From: Podospora bellae-mahoneyi
Taxonomy: Eukaryota > Ascomycota > Sordariomycetes > Sordariales > Podosporaceae
Direction of reading: 5' to 3'
Assembly: GCF_035222275.1 (NCBI RefSeq)
Contig: NC_085886.1
Coordinates: 1,488,001-1,552,000 of the forward strand
Length of the DNA: 64,000 nucleotides
Position numbers and translations under genes: made by a program. Positions 33,223 to 42,715 of the stretch are shown piece by piece (within the stretch, counting starts at the first letter, position 1; the number at the start of each line of letters is the position of its first letter). The notes beneath the pieces are model-generated. The model saw nothing but the letters and a program-made list of their open reading frames with translations. It made no database searches and was not told the DNA's origin.

Positions 33223-36075
33223 ATGAGCCAAGAGTACTTTTCGCCAAAGGGCAAGGGTATCCGGCGGCCCAACGACAATGCCACTCCCGATGCCGATACC
33301 CATCATGAGCCGAATGACGCCGACTCAGATTACTACCGCCCCCCGCGCGCTTCGACCGCGCCCTCGTACATGACTGTAGGAAACGGTTCTTCGGCAAACG
33401 CTGCACGACTTCAAGCCATGCTGGAACAAGACTCTGGATACGGCGGCAGCATCGCCGGTGACGACGTCAACTCGTCGCTTTTCAACCCGGCGTCTTCGGG
33501 TTGGGACAATGTGATTCACGAAGACCGGCCAATGCGTGGCGGCCATAGCAACGAAGCCGACCGCTCCGCTCAGGCCAGCGCCGTCCATCAGCTCTGGTAC
33601 AATCAGCACCGAAACACCCTCGGCCGGGCCATCAGCACCGTCGTCGAGCTCTTGAGCGACCTGCAACGCTTCAACGAGACATGGCCTGCCCACTACCCCT
33701 CAGTCCAGCGGGCTGCCCTCGATTCCTCCTCCCACCCGTCATCGAGGCCCGGTTTTCACCAGGCATACTCGACCGCCGGTGATCTGGCAAATGGACCGCA
33801 GTTCAACGCCGCTCAGCCGCCCCTTCGGCGAGCTATGACCTCCGTCGAGGACGCCGCCGCCGCCGCCGAGTCCAGCCGAGCCGCCGAGACCAGAACCGTC
33901 GCCGAGCCCCGTCTTGTGTCGCCTCAGATAGCCCAAGAATTTTCCGTCTTGAAGTTGGATTTGAAGCTTGGTTCCCTCCACCAGACGGAACTGGTACACT
34001 CGCTGGAGAAGAGCTCGGTTGCTGCGTTGCTGGACGGGAAGATTCAGTCCAGTATCAGACATCTACAGGCTCTTCGGGAGCGTATCGAGGACACCTCCAG
34101 CAAGGTCTTGGTCACGGGTGATTTGAACGCTGGCAAATCGACATTCTGCAACGCCCTTTTGCGACGAAAGGTTCTCCCCGAAGATCAGCAGCCATGCACG
34201 AGCATTTTCTGCGAGGTATTGGATGCGAGGGAAAACTGCGGCATTGAGGAGGTTCACGCTGTACACAGGGATGCTATTTACAACCGTCACGACGAGGCTA
34301 CCTACGATGTGTATCCTCTGAAGGACCTCGAGAGGATTGTGATCGACAACACCGTGTACATGCAGTGCAAGGTATATGTCAAGGACGCCAGGTCGATCGA
34401 TGAATCTTTGCTGAATAACGGTGTGGTTGACATCGCCCTTATCGACGCCCCCGGTCTCAATATGGATACCACCAAGACCACAGCTATTTTTGCACGACAG
34501 GAGGAGATTGATGTTGTGGTGTTTGTGGTCTCGGCCATGAACCACTTCACCCAAACGGGTACCGAGTTCATTCGAGCGGCCGCCGCTGAGAAGGCCTATC
34601 TGTTCGTCGTGGTCAACCATTTCGACAATATCAGGGACAAGGACCGGTGCCAGAAGCAAATTCTCACCCAAATCCGCGGTCTCAGCCCCGCGACATACAA
34701 GGAAGCCGGTGAGCTCGTGCACTTCGTCTCCAGTTCCGCCATCCCAGTAGCACCAAACCCCCCTGGAGGCCCCGGCGGTGGTGGTGGTTCAGGAAGCTCC
34801 AGCGGCGGCGGGTTCGGCGATGACCCGGGTGATAATGACCCCAAGGGCAAGGGCAAAGACAAGGAGATGGCCAGAGACTTTTCTGCCCTCGAGCAGTCTT
34901 TGCGTAGGTTTGTGCTGGAGAAGCGCGCTCGCTCCAAGTTGGCTCCTGCCAAGACATATCTCACCAACATTTTGAACGACGTCAACGTTCTCGCCACTGT
35001 CAACACTGAAGTTGCCCAGGCGGAATACGACCGTGTGAACTCGGAGCTGCAGGCGCTGGAGCCCCAGCTTGAGGCTGGCAAGAGGGCCAGGGCAGAGATC
35101 AGCGAGCAGGTTGACCGGACCATCGAGGACACTTGCCAGGAGGTCTACGACTACTCTCGCACGACCATCAACTCGGCCATCAACCACGCCGGCGATGATA
35201 ACCTGGGAATTGAGTACCCCGGTCTCTTCAGCGCCTTCCAGTATGCCGATGATCTCAAGGCTGCCATGCTTTCCCACATTGCCGCCTCGGTCGTCCACTG
35301 CGAGGAGAATGCCAGAAAGAAGACGGTTGCTGGTGTCGAGTCGATAAAGAAGCTGGGTATCAAGCATCTGGGGGATGAGTACCAGAACCTCAACTTCAAG
35401 TCGGAGGTCATGTTCCAGGGCCGGAAGGATGCTTTGGCTCGCCAGGTGGACATTTCTACCGAGTTTGCGGACTTTGTCGACTTTTCGACGCTGATGCAGA
35501 GGGAGGAGAAGGCCGGCATGGCGCTCACGGTGGCGGGTGTGGTTGGTACAACTGTTATCAGTGGGTACAGCCAGGTGAACCTCGCTTTTAGAGCGGCTCA
35601 GATCTTGGGGAGTGAGAACTTGAGGAAGTTGATTATTCCGGGTGTTATTGCTGGTGGTGAGTTTTTTCTTTTCTCTCGTGTGACCATTATCAATAAGCTG
35701 ACATTTTCCACAGCTGCTGCTCTGGCGTTTTATGTCCTCTCTCAGATCCCTCACTCCCTTCCTGCCCGCCTCAGCCAAAAGATTGCCACGCAGCTTGAGG
35801 CGATGGATTATGTTCATCAGAACAGCAGCCGGATTTCGGGGAAGGTGAGGAAGGTGTTGCTCATTCCGGCGAATAACCTCAGGGTTGGGCTGCAAAAGTC
35901 GGTGGAGCAATTGGGTGCGAGGAGGGATGAGACGGTCAAGGTAAGGAAGGAGAGCAGTGATGCGTTGAGGTATTTTGGGAATCTGGTGCAGAGGAGTGCG
36001 CATCAGAGGCAGGTGGTGGAGGGGGTGGATTTGGATGGGCATCCGCCTGGTATGGCGGGGCATCCGGGGTATTGA
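33223..36075 (+). CDS. fzo1: mitofusin Fzo1, outer-membrane fusion GTPase
   Basis: Two exons, 33223-35656 and 35714-36075, give 931 residues. The 57-nt intron has GTGAGT, a CTGAC branch site and a CAG acceptor. It is a multiple of three without a stop, so unspliced RNA stays open. The N-terminus is disordered. The dynamin-type GTPase has G1 GDLNAGKST (299-307), G3 DAPG (408-411) and a G4-like NHFD (465-468). A Gly/Ser-rich loop (~510-525) follows, then heptad-repeat helices. Two adjacent membrane spans come next (GMALTVAGVVGTTVISGY and LIIPGVIAGAAALAFYVL, the second crossing the splice junction). A C-terminal coiled coil ends the protein. Fzo1 tethers and fuses mitochondrial outer membranes and is controlled by ubiquitylation. 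It lies tail to tail with mas2, another mitochondrial gene. Confidence 0.97.
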   Translation: MSQEYFSPKGKGIRRPNDNATPDADTHHEPNDADSDYYRPPRASTAPSYMTVGNGSSANAARLQAMLEQDSGYGGSIAGDDVNSSLFNPASSGWDNVIHEDRPMRGGHSNEADRSAQASAVHQLWYNQHRNTLGRAISTVVELLSDLQRFNETWPAHYPSVQRAALDSSSHPSSRPGFHQAYSTAGDLANGPQFNAAQPPLRRAMTSVEDAAAAAESSRAAETRTVAEPRLVSPQIAQEFSVLKLDLKLGSLHQTELVHSLEKSSVAALLDGKIQSSIRHLQALRERIEDTSSKVLVTGDLNAGKSTFCNALLRRKVLPEDQQPCTSIFCEVLDARENCGIEEVHAVHRDAIYNRHDEATYDVYPLKDLERIVIDNTVYMQCKVYVKDARSIDESLLNNGVVDIALIDAPGLNMDTTKTTAIFARQEEIDVVVFVVSAMNHFTQTGTEFIRAAAAEKAYLFVVVNHFDNIRDKDRCQKQILTQIRGLSPATYKEAGELVHFVSSSAIPVAPNPPGGPGGGGGSGSSSGGGFGDDPGDNDPKGKGKDKEMARDFSALEQSLRRFVLEKRARSKLAPAKTYLTNILNDVNVLATVNTEVAQAEYDRVNSELQALEPQLEAGKRARAEISEQVDRTIEDTCQEVYDYSRTTINSAINHAGDDNLGIEYPGLFSAFQYADDLKAAMLSHIAASVVHCEENARKKTVAGVESIKKLGIKHLGDEYQNLNFKSEVMFQGRKDALARQVDISTEFADFVDFSTLMQREEKAGMALTVAGVVGTTVISGYSQVNLAFRAAQILGSENLRKLIIPGVIAGGEFFLFSRVTIINKLTFSTAAALAFYVLSQIPHSLPARLSQKIATQLEAMDYVHQNSSRISGKVRKVLLIPANNLRVGLQKSVEQLGARRDETVKVRKESSDALRYFGNLVQRSAHQRQVVEGVDLDGHPPGMAGHPGY

Positions 36076-36915
36076 GGGGGAGTTGTATAGTATGATTGAT
36101 TGTTGCACATGATGAAGATGGGGCGCTATTTGGCTTGGGGGGCTGGAGGGAAGGAGGAGGGTTGGAAAATTGGAGAGGTCCTGAGATGCATACGTGAAAA
36201 CAGCGAACTGATGGGAGGAGAGAAGGGGGTGAGGGGGGTATGAGTTACATCACAAGAACCTGAGTTATTTTTCTACGCTCTCTTTCTCTCTTTTTTTTTG
36301 TGGATGAGGATCTCCTAGATGATGGCTTTCTTTTGTTGAGTGCGTGTGATGGTTTGTGGATCGGGGGAGAGAAAAATGTCGAGGTTGTGTAGGCAGGCAG
36401 GTAGAACAAAACAATCAAACAAGGCCCTCTCCAATTCGATTATTCTCCAGTTTAACAACTGAAGCTTCCCTTTGGTAAACAAACACAACTCTTGTGAGTA
36501 ATACAATGCTTTTCTTTCCTAGTAAGCAAACATCGTAACTCTGGAGTTAGCAAAACACAAAAAACTCGCTCACATCCACACTTCATTGGATTGTGGTGCC
36601 CGGTGCCGAAAACTCCCAGAGGCTTACCACTTCGCCATTTGGCACAGAGTGTGCTGCTGTCCTTGTTGGTTGGTAATTGCTCGAAGAAATACAAGTACCG
36701 TGGTTGTGTTGCTCCTTCCTGTTGTCGTCGACAATAAGAAAGCAAGGTGAGATTTTGGATGATGAACTGGGTGGGTGGTGTCTTCCCCTGTTGTCAAACA
36801 CAAAACCCGTCAATACAAGGTACCTACTTTAAATGTTTGTACATTCTCTCATTTCACAGATACATCTATCTACCCTACCCTATCTTACACACTCTCTCCC
36901 TACTTGCCCACCCAT
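36076..36915. other. convergent intergenic region fzo1 / mas2
   Basis: This 840 bp lies between stop codons. It has T-rich runs near 36270-36300 and A/T-rich segments suited to polyadenylation of both genes. No gene is supported. Confidence 0.5.
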
Positions 36916-38746
36916 CTAATTCCTCCCCAACTTCCAACTAGCAATAATATCCTGTATCTGCTCCCACCCAATCACCTCCTGCCTCCCACTCCCATGTTGA
37001 CTCGCCTCCTGCAACACCACCGTCGGCGCCCCTGACCCCCCGCCCGGGTTGTTCACCAACCCACCAAGCACCTGCTTCGCCACCCTCCTCAGGTCCTTCG
37101 GCGTCAACCGGTTGATTTGGCGCGTCATCTCCCTCACTGGGATCTTCCTCCCGTGAACCTGCACCTGTCTTCCCAAATCTTCCAGCTCGACCATCCTGCT
37201 CTCCAGGTTCATCAGCAAGCTCGACCGGAGCTGGTTCTTGGCCCGGTTGACCTCTACCTCTCCAAGGCCCGTGTACCCCGAGTCGTGGGTGAGAGCCTGG
37301 AGCTCGCGGCACATGACGTGGAGCATGGGGATGGTACGACCTGGATAACATGAGGCTGCGATGCCGAAGAGACCAGAGTCCTTGTAGGAGTGGTTGAAGG
37401 CTATGCAGGACTCTACCCAGCCGTGTTGGTTGAGGACGTTGGTGTACAGACGAGAGTACATGCCCTTTCCTGGGCCGCCGGCGGAGAAGGAGCCGCCGCC
37501 GCCAAGAAGGGTTTGTAGAGTGGCCAAGGCAAAGATATCTGGAGAGGAGATGGGAAGGCCTTCGAAGCAGAGGTGGATATGGGAAAATGTGGGGAGATTG
37601 GGGTTGATTGGTGGGGGCTGAGTTGGGAGGGTGAGGAAGCCGCCGGTATAGGTAGCTGGACGGTTGAGGTCGGCTTCGGTGATGGGGGTGACTACTGGGC
37701 GAAGGATTGAGGATGGGGAAGATGACTGTTGTGGGGCGAGGTTCTTGAGAATCTTGCCAAACAGGCCGGAGGGTTGTTCGGGTTCTGGGGATGTTAGTGG
37801 TGTTGAGGCAGCTGAGGAGGCCTCGCTTGATGAGTCGGTGGGAGTGGTTGGTTCTGATACAACCGGTCTTGAACGCTCCATATCACCAAAGTATTTCTGT
37901 GCAAGCTCGACGGCCTCGGTGTGAGGAACACCGGCAAAGGCCACTACCATGCGGTCTGGTTGATAGAAGGCGTCCCTGTAGGCCTGGATAACGTCCTTGT
38001 TGATAACGCTCAGCCTCTCCTGAGGGCAGAGCAAGGGGTTCCCTAATGTGTTGTCCTTGAAAGCAGCTGTATGAACCAACTCTGGCAAGATCAGCTCCGG
38101 TTTGGACCAAATCTCTCCCACTTCGTACTCGGCCGTCTCGAGTTGTTGAGCAATTTCCTCGTCGGTCAATCGGGGGTTTCGGATCGTGTCGGCCAACAGT
38201 TCCACGGTGGTAGGAATGGCAGAGTTGAAGGTTGCTGCTTGGTACATCATGGATTCTCTGGAAGAAGCGCATTGGATATTGCCGCCCAGTTGCTCTACTG
38301 TCTCCAACATCTCGTCCGCTGATCGTGATCTTGTCGACTTGAAGGCTAGCCTGTCCATGATGTGACTGGCTCCCCGGAGGGAGTCGTTCTCGTATCGTGA
38401 CCCGGCATCGATGTAGACTCCCACTCCCGAGAAGGCATCGGGCAAATCCTCAGAGGCGACTCGAATTCCATTTGGTAGCGTGGTGATCTTGTCGGTTTCT
38501 GTTGGGTCCTGCAACCGAGGGATATGTTAGCCATGTATTGCTGGCCTGACTCTGTCATTGCTCTTCGTCTCATCTCACTCTTGTTGCACGTTTATTAGCC
38601 TTTGCCTCCCGATGTGCCCTTTCGTATTTCAAGACATGCTCAGTGGCATAGCGCCTTGGGCCGACAGGCGAGTAACTCGGCCTCGCGGGGTGCCATGGCA
38701 GATGTGTCTGGTTCAACAGCCTCGTGGGCCGGCAGGATCTAAACAT
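36916..38746 (-). CDS. mas2: mitochondrial processing peptidase alpha subunit
   Basis: Two exons, 38746-38579 and 38508-36916, give 586 residues; the intron is phase 0 with a GTGAGA donor. Exon 1 encodes an Arg-rich, acid-poor presequence (MFRSCRPTRLLNQTH..., RRYATE) typical of matrix targeting. The M16 peptidase-like body begins at TTLPNGIRVASEDLPDAFSG. Where the beta subunit has the zinc motif HxxEH, this protein has HIMDRLAFKST, as expected of the non-catalytic alpha subunit. The flexible glycine-rich loop LLGGGGSFSAGGPGKGM (substrate recognition) is present. A Ser/Thr/Pro-rich insert sits near nt 37730-37870. Alpha- and beta-MPP together remove presequences in the matrix. An in-frame ATG at 38851 would add 35 residues; 38746 is preferred for its presequence. 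Confidence 0.95.
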
Positions 38747-39531
38747 GACTGCGGCGAGTGGTCCGGCAGCAGCAGACCAGGTGGCAATCCGGCTTGCGCG
38801 AGGCTGAAATATCGAATGCGATCTTCCTGAGGGGGTTGCGCAACTCAACAAGCACCCACCAAGGCAGATCCATCCATGATGTTCTTGAGCTTATCGATAA
38901 GAAATTCGCAGCAGCACTACGGGTGGGCCTTACGTAAGGCTGCGACTATCCCTGCACCATCACCAGCCTGCAGCTGGCCAAGCACACACACACAGTCAGC
39001 AACACAGTGCGCATGGTCCAGCCAAGTGATGTAAAAAGCAGGGTTGATCAAATCATGCGCCGCGCAGAGCAGAGACAAAGCTGCAACGGCTGACCTCGAC
39101 ACCGACTCCTACGACAGACAGAATCTTGGCTGTTCGACTTCGTGAGGGGACACGACAGGAAGGACGGAAAAATAAACACTGGGATATCAGAAAACCTGGA
39201 AGTAAGGTAATTATCCCAGATATTTCTGGAACACTGAGCTACTACTAGACTGTAAGAGTTTCCCATCGGTCCTGCGAGTGTGGCGGCCTGGCCGACCGAA
39301 GCGGTTGAACCATACATGGCTGCTGCTGACCTTTCTGCCCTATCAGTCGCGCCTAGGGGAAGCCTAGGCTCTGAACGCCCCCTCAGCAAAACCCCAAATC
39401 TCCCAACCACTAAACCGCGACGTGCTTGTTACGATACCCACCGCAAATTTCACCCCCTTTGACAACGTCTTCCATCCCGCCTCGTTTTTCTGCCTCCATG
39501 TAAACCTCGGTGCGCTCTTTGACTTTGCTCA
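38747..39531. promoter_or_regulatory. divergent promoter region mas2 / dma1
   Basis: About 785 bp lies between divergent starts. It holds a short CA repeat near 38985-38994 and otherwise mixed sequence. No gene is supported. Confidence 0.45.
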
Positions 39532-41653
39532 ATGTTTACACAACCTGTAGCCTCGCCCACATCCCCGGGGGCTCCGGTATCACCTGGTCCAGTCTCGCCC
39601 ACAAGGACCAGTCGCCTGAGAGGCCTGAGTTACTTTCGTAATTACACCCAGAACCACCTCCTGTCCCGCGAGCACAGCGCCCACGCCCACGCCCACGCCC
39701 ACGCCCACACCAACCAGAGCCACCAACAACACCACCAGGCAAACTCCCCGACTCACAATCCATCCTTGAACTCTCCAGCACTCCCCTCTCCCGGCCTGCC
39801 TATCCCCCCTCCCACGTCAGAAGCCAGCAGCCATTATAATCATAATAACATCACCAACGCTACTACCAACAACACCCACGGCCACCCCTCGCACACAAGT
39901 CGGTCCAATCCCTTCTTGCAGCCCGCCCCGACACTAGCCCAACCCCTCGTCCTCCCACCCTCCACCGCATCGCCGACCTCCTCCGGCCTTTTCCCCGGCG
40001 ATCCTTTGAATTCTGTCCTCACCGAAAGATCTGGAGGAGTTGGAGGACTTGCCCCTCCCGCCAACACCACCATCATGACCCGGGCTCGTTCCGCCACCGT
40101 GGGGGATGCCGTCTTGTCGCCCGACCCAGGAAGCTCGAGCACCGACATCCTCCCCTCGATCCGATTCAGCGCCTTTCACGACACCCGTGCTACTCGCCCG
40201 TCCCTCAAGTTCCCCACCATCTCGCGTACGCTCCCAACTGGCAATGAAGTGATCCGCGTAGGCAGATACTCGGAAAGAGACAACCAGCCCAATATCCCCA
40301 GCAACATGCCTTCTGCGGCGCCCGTAGGGTTCAAGAGCAAGGTTGTGAGTCGGCGGCACTGCGAGTTCTGGTACGAGGATGGCAAATGGTACATCAAGGA
40401 CGTTAAGAGTAGTTCTGGCACCTTTCTCAACCACATCCGTCTCAGTCCCCCCGGCACCGAGTCGAAGCCATTTGCGGTGAACGATGGTGATATTGTGCAG
40501 CTGGGTATTGACTTCAAAGGCGGGGAGGAAATGATCTTTCGCTGCGTCAAAATGAGGCTTGAACTAAACCGCGGGTGGCAGAATAAACTTAACGCCTTCA
40601 AGTAAGTCTCCTTCGTACATGTACACCCAGAAATTTGGGCGCCACCTGCTCGAATACTGGCTTCATGTACTGACACTCTGATGCTAGCCTAACCTCACAC
40701 AAACGCCTTCGAAACATGACGGCTGGCTCGGCCCAAGACTCTTCAGCTCAGTCTTACACCCAGGACTGCTCAATATGTCTGAATAGCATCGCGGTAAGTC
40801 TTGGTACCCCTGGGCGGACTCCACTTGGTTAGCCAACAAGGTTCTAACTCTGTTGCAGCCATGCCAATCCTTATTCGTCGCTCCATGTTCCCACACATGG
40901 CATTTCAAATGCATCCGAGCCCTGCTCAACTCCCCATCCTACCCCATTTTTATCTGTCCCAACTGCCGCGCAGCCGCCGACCTTGAGGCCGAAGTAGAAG
41001 ACCCCGAAGAATGGGAGCAGCTGGATTCCGACGAAGGGGCCAAGTCCAACCCTGAAGGGACCTTACTAGCCACCGCTACCAGCGAAGCCCAACCACGAAA
41101 GTCTAGGGAGTCTGTCCGGGCCACCCGACAAGCTACCCTGATTGCGCCGCAGCAACCACCTCTACCAATCCCTGTTCCAGTAATACAAAGCGAAAGTGAA
41201 TCAGATGTGGTGATGGTGGATGTTCCAGTACAGCAACAACAGCAACAGGCACCTCCCGTTGCAGAAATCACACTCATCGACACACGAGAGCCAACAACGA
41301 GCACAAATGCAAGCCGCCCACCATTTCAACATGCCCAGTCAAGTCCCGTGCCCATTCATCATGCGTCTGGGCACAGGACGCCATCTCCTACGGGTCCGTT
41401 AATCGCCGGTAACAACGAGGGGCCGATCACGCCGAGGAATGATGCCGGGCCATGGGTCTTTGACGGAAGTGGGCTGAGGCAGAGGGCGGACGGGGGAGGA
41501 GCATTGGCTCAGGGTGCGCTACCTGCCACTGACACTGCGAGCTTCGAGCGTGTGATGCAGAGTACTAATGAATTTTCTAGGTTGAATGAGCACATCGCCA
41601 GCCAGCAGCAGCAGCCAAGTTCACCACGGGTTTTGCCGTCATTAAGAGATTAA
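39532..41653 (+). CDS. dma1: FHA-RING E3 ubiquitin ligase, Dma1/Chfr type
   Basis: Three exons: 39532-40601, 40688-40793 and 40859-41653, giving 656 residues with all phases closing. The N-terminus is Pro/Ser/His-rich with five Ala-His pairs (from five GCCCAC units at 39679-39708). An FHA phosphothreonine-binding domain (~240-350) shows IRVGRYSERD, VSRRHCEFW and SSSGTFLNHIRLS. A RING-H2 finger follows: C384-x2-C387-x14-C402-x-H404-x2-H407-x2-C410-x14-C425-x2-C428. The tail is acidic, then Gln/Pro-rich. Dma proteins ubiquitylate phosphorylated partners in mitotic-exit, septin and checkpoint control. The domain pair and their order are diagnostic. Confidence 0.93.
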
Positions 41654-42715
41654 GTGGTGTTGCGTTTTGGGGGAGTTCGTTGGAGTTTGGTGTCTCTACT
41701 ACTCACCGCTACTACATATATTTGCTGACGGAGACGAAGGCACGACAGCAGGAATGGGGTGTTGATTCGGTATAAAGCATGTATCTCTCTTTTTTCTTGT
41801 CTGTGAAGAGGACAAGAGAGGGAGAAGGAGGGACAGAGAGGGAAACATTGCGAGTTTTTTTTGTTATTTTGTTTTTATCTTTTTATGTTTTTTTTAATTT
41901 TTATTTTTTTGAAATTTGGGCATTAAGAACGGAGTTTTCGTATCAATATCTTTTTTTCTGATTGGAGTGGGAAGGGGGAGGGGGGGGAAACATTGCAACA
42001 TTGCAACACAACACACACAGCAGAAGGAATGGGAGGGGGAGGAAGGTGGAAATCTTCTGTTTGCTTTTTTCTTGGATGGGAATGGAAACGGATAATTGAC
42101 TTTTGGTTTTAGTTTTTTCTCTCTCAAACACTCACACACACTCGCAGTCATCAAGTCCTCCTCTTGTTTTGCTGCTTTTTTGTTTTCATTGCGGTTGTTT
42201 TGTTGATGTTTTTTGCTCTAGGATATATTATTCATCGCTGAAGAACTGTTGAATATTTGTTGTTATATCCCTCCTCCCCCCCCACCCCCTTTCTACTGCT
42301 TCATTGCTGTGTGTTCTGGGTGTTCGATGCAAGGCAGCTAAAGGGAGTTGATTGACTAGGTAGGCACGAAACGGAAAAGCAGAGCGGTTTGCATTGAGTA
42401 CCTAGCATTGATATTCTTTCTGCGTCTGTTTTTCTTGAAAGGAACCAGGAGTTTGGGAGTACGGGTTGTGGTTTGTGGGATGGAAAAACATGGGCGAGGA
42501 AACCTAACAGAAAACCCGAAAACTAACACAAGTATCTCGAGAGGAGGACTACTGAAGGGTGACCAGGCGGGTTCTTGCAAAGAGGGGCCTATTTTCATAG
42601 AGCAGCAGCTTCTTGGAATTTCTACAAAAAGCCTTCACTTTCTAAGTGTTGACACAACGAAAACAACATTTCCTCCTACGGGGTATTCAAATACTCAAAT
42701 CTAACCCCTTATCCT
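41654..42715. other. convergent intergenic region dma1 / vps16
   Basis: About 1.06 kb lies between stop codons. The segment 41850-41920 is almost pure T/A with long T runs, and more T-rich DNA lies at 42110-42220. These fit 3' UTRs and polyadenylation signals. No gene is supported. Confidence 0.5.

Noticed and set aside
34615-34626. NHFD instead of NKxD in the fzo1 G4 motif
   Set aside because: Possibly a real oddity, but Fzo1 relatives may vary at this position and I cannot check an alignment.
34789-36108. 439-codon open frame antisense to fzo1
   Set aside because: It is a shadow of the mitofusin coding strand and resembles no protein family.
38323-38365. No HxxEH zinc motif in the processing-peptidase gene
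   Set aside because: Expected: alpha subunits lack the catalytic zinc site, so this is not a broken gene.
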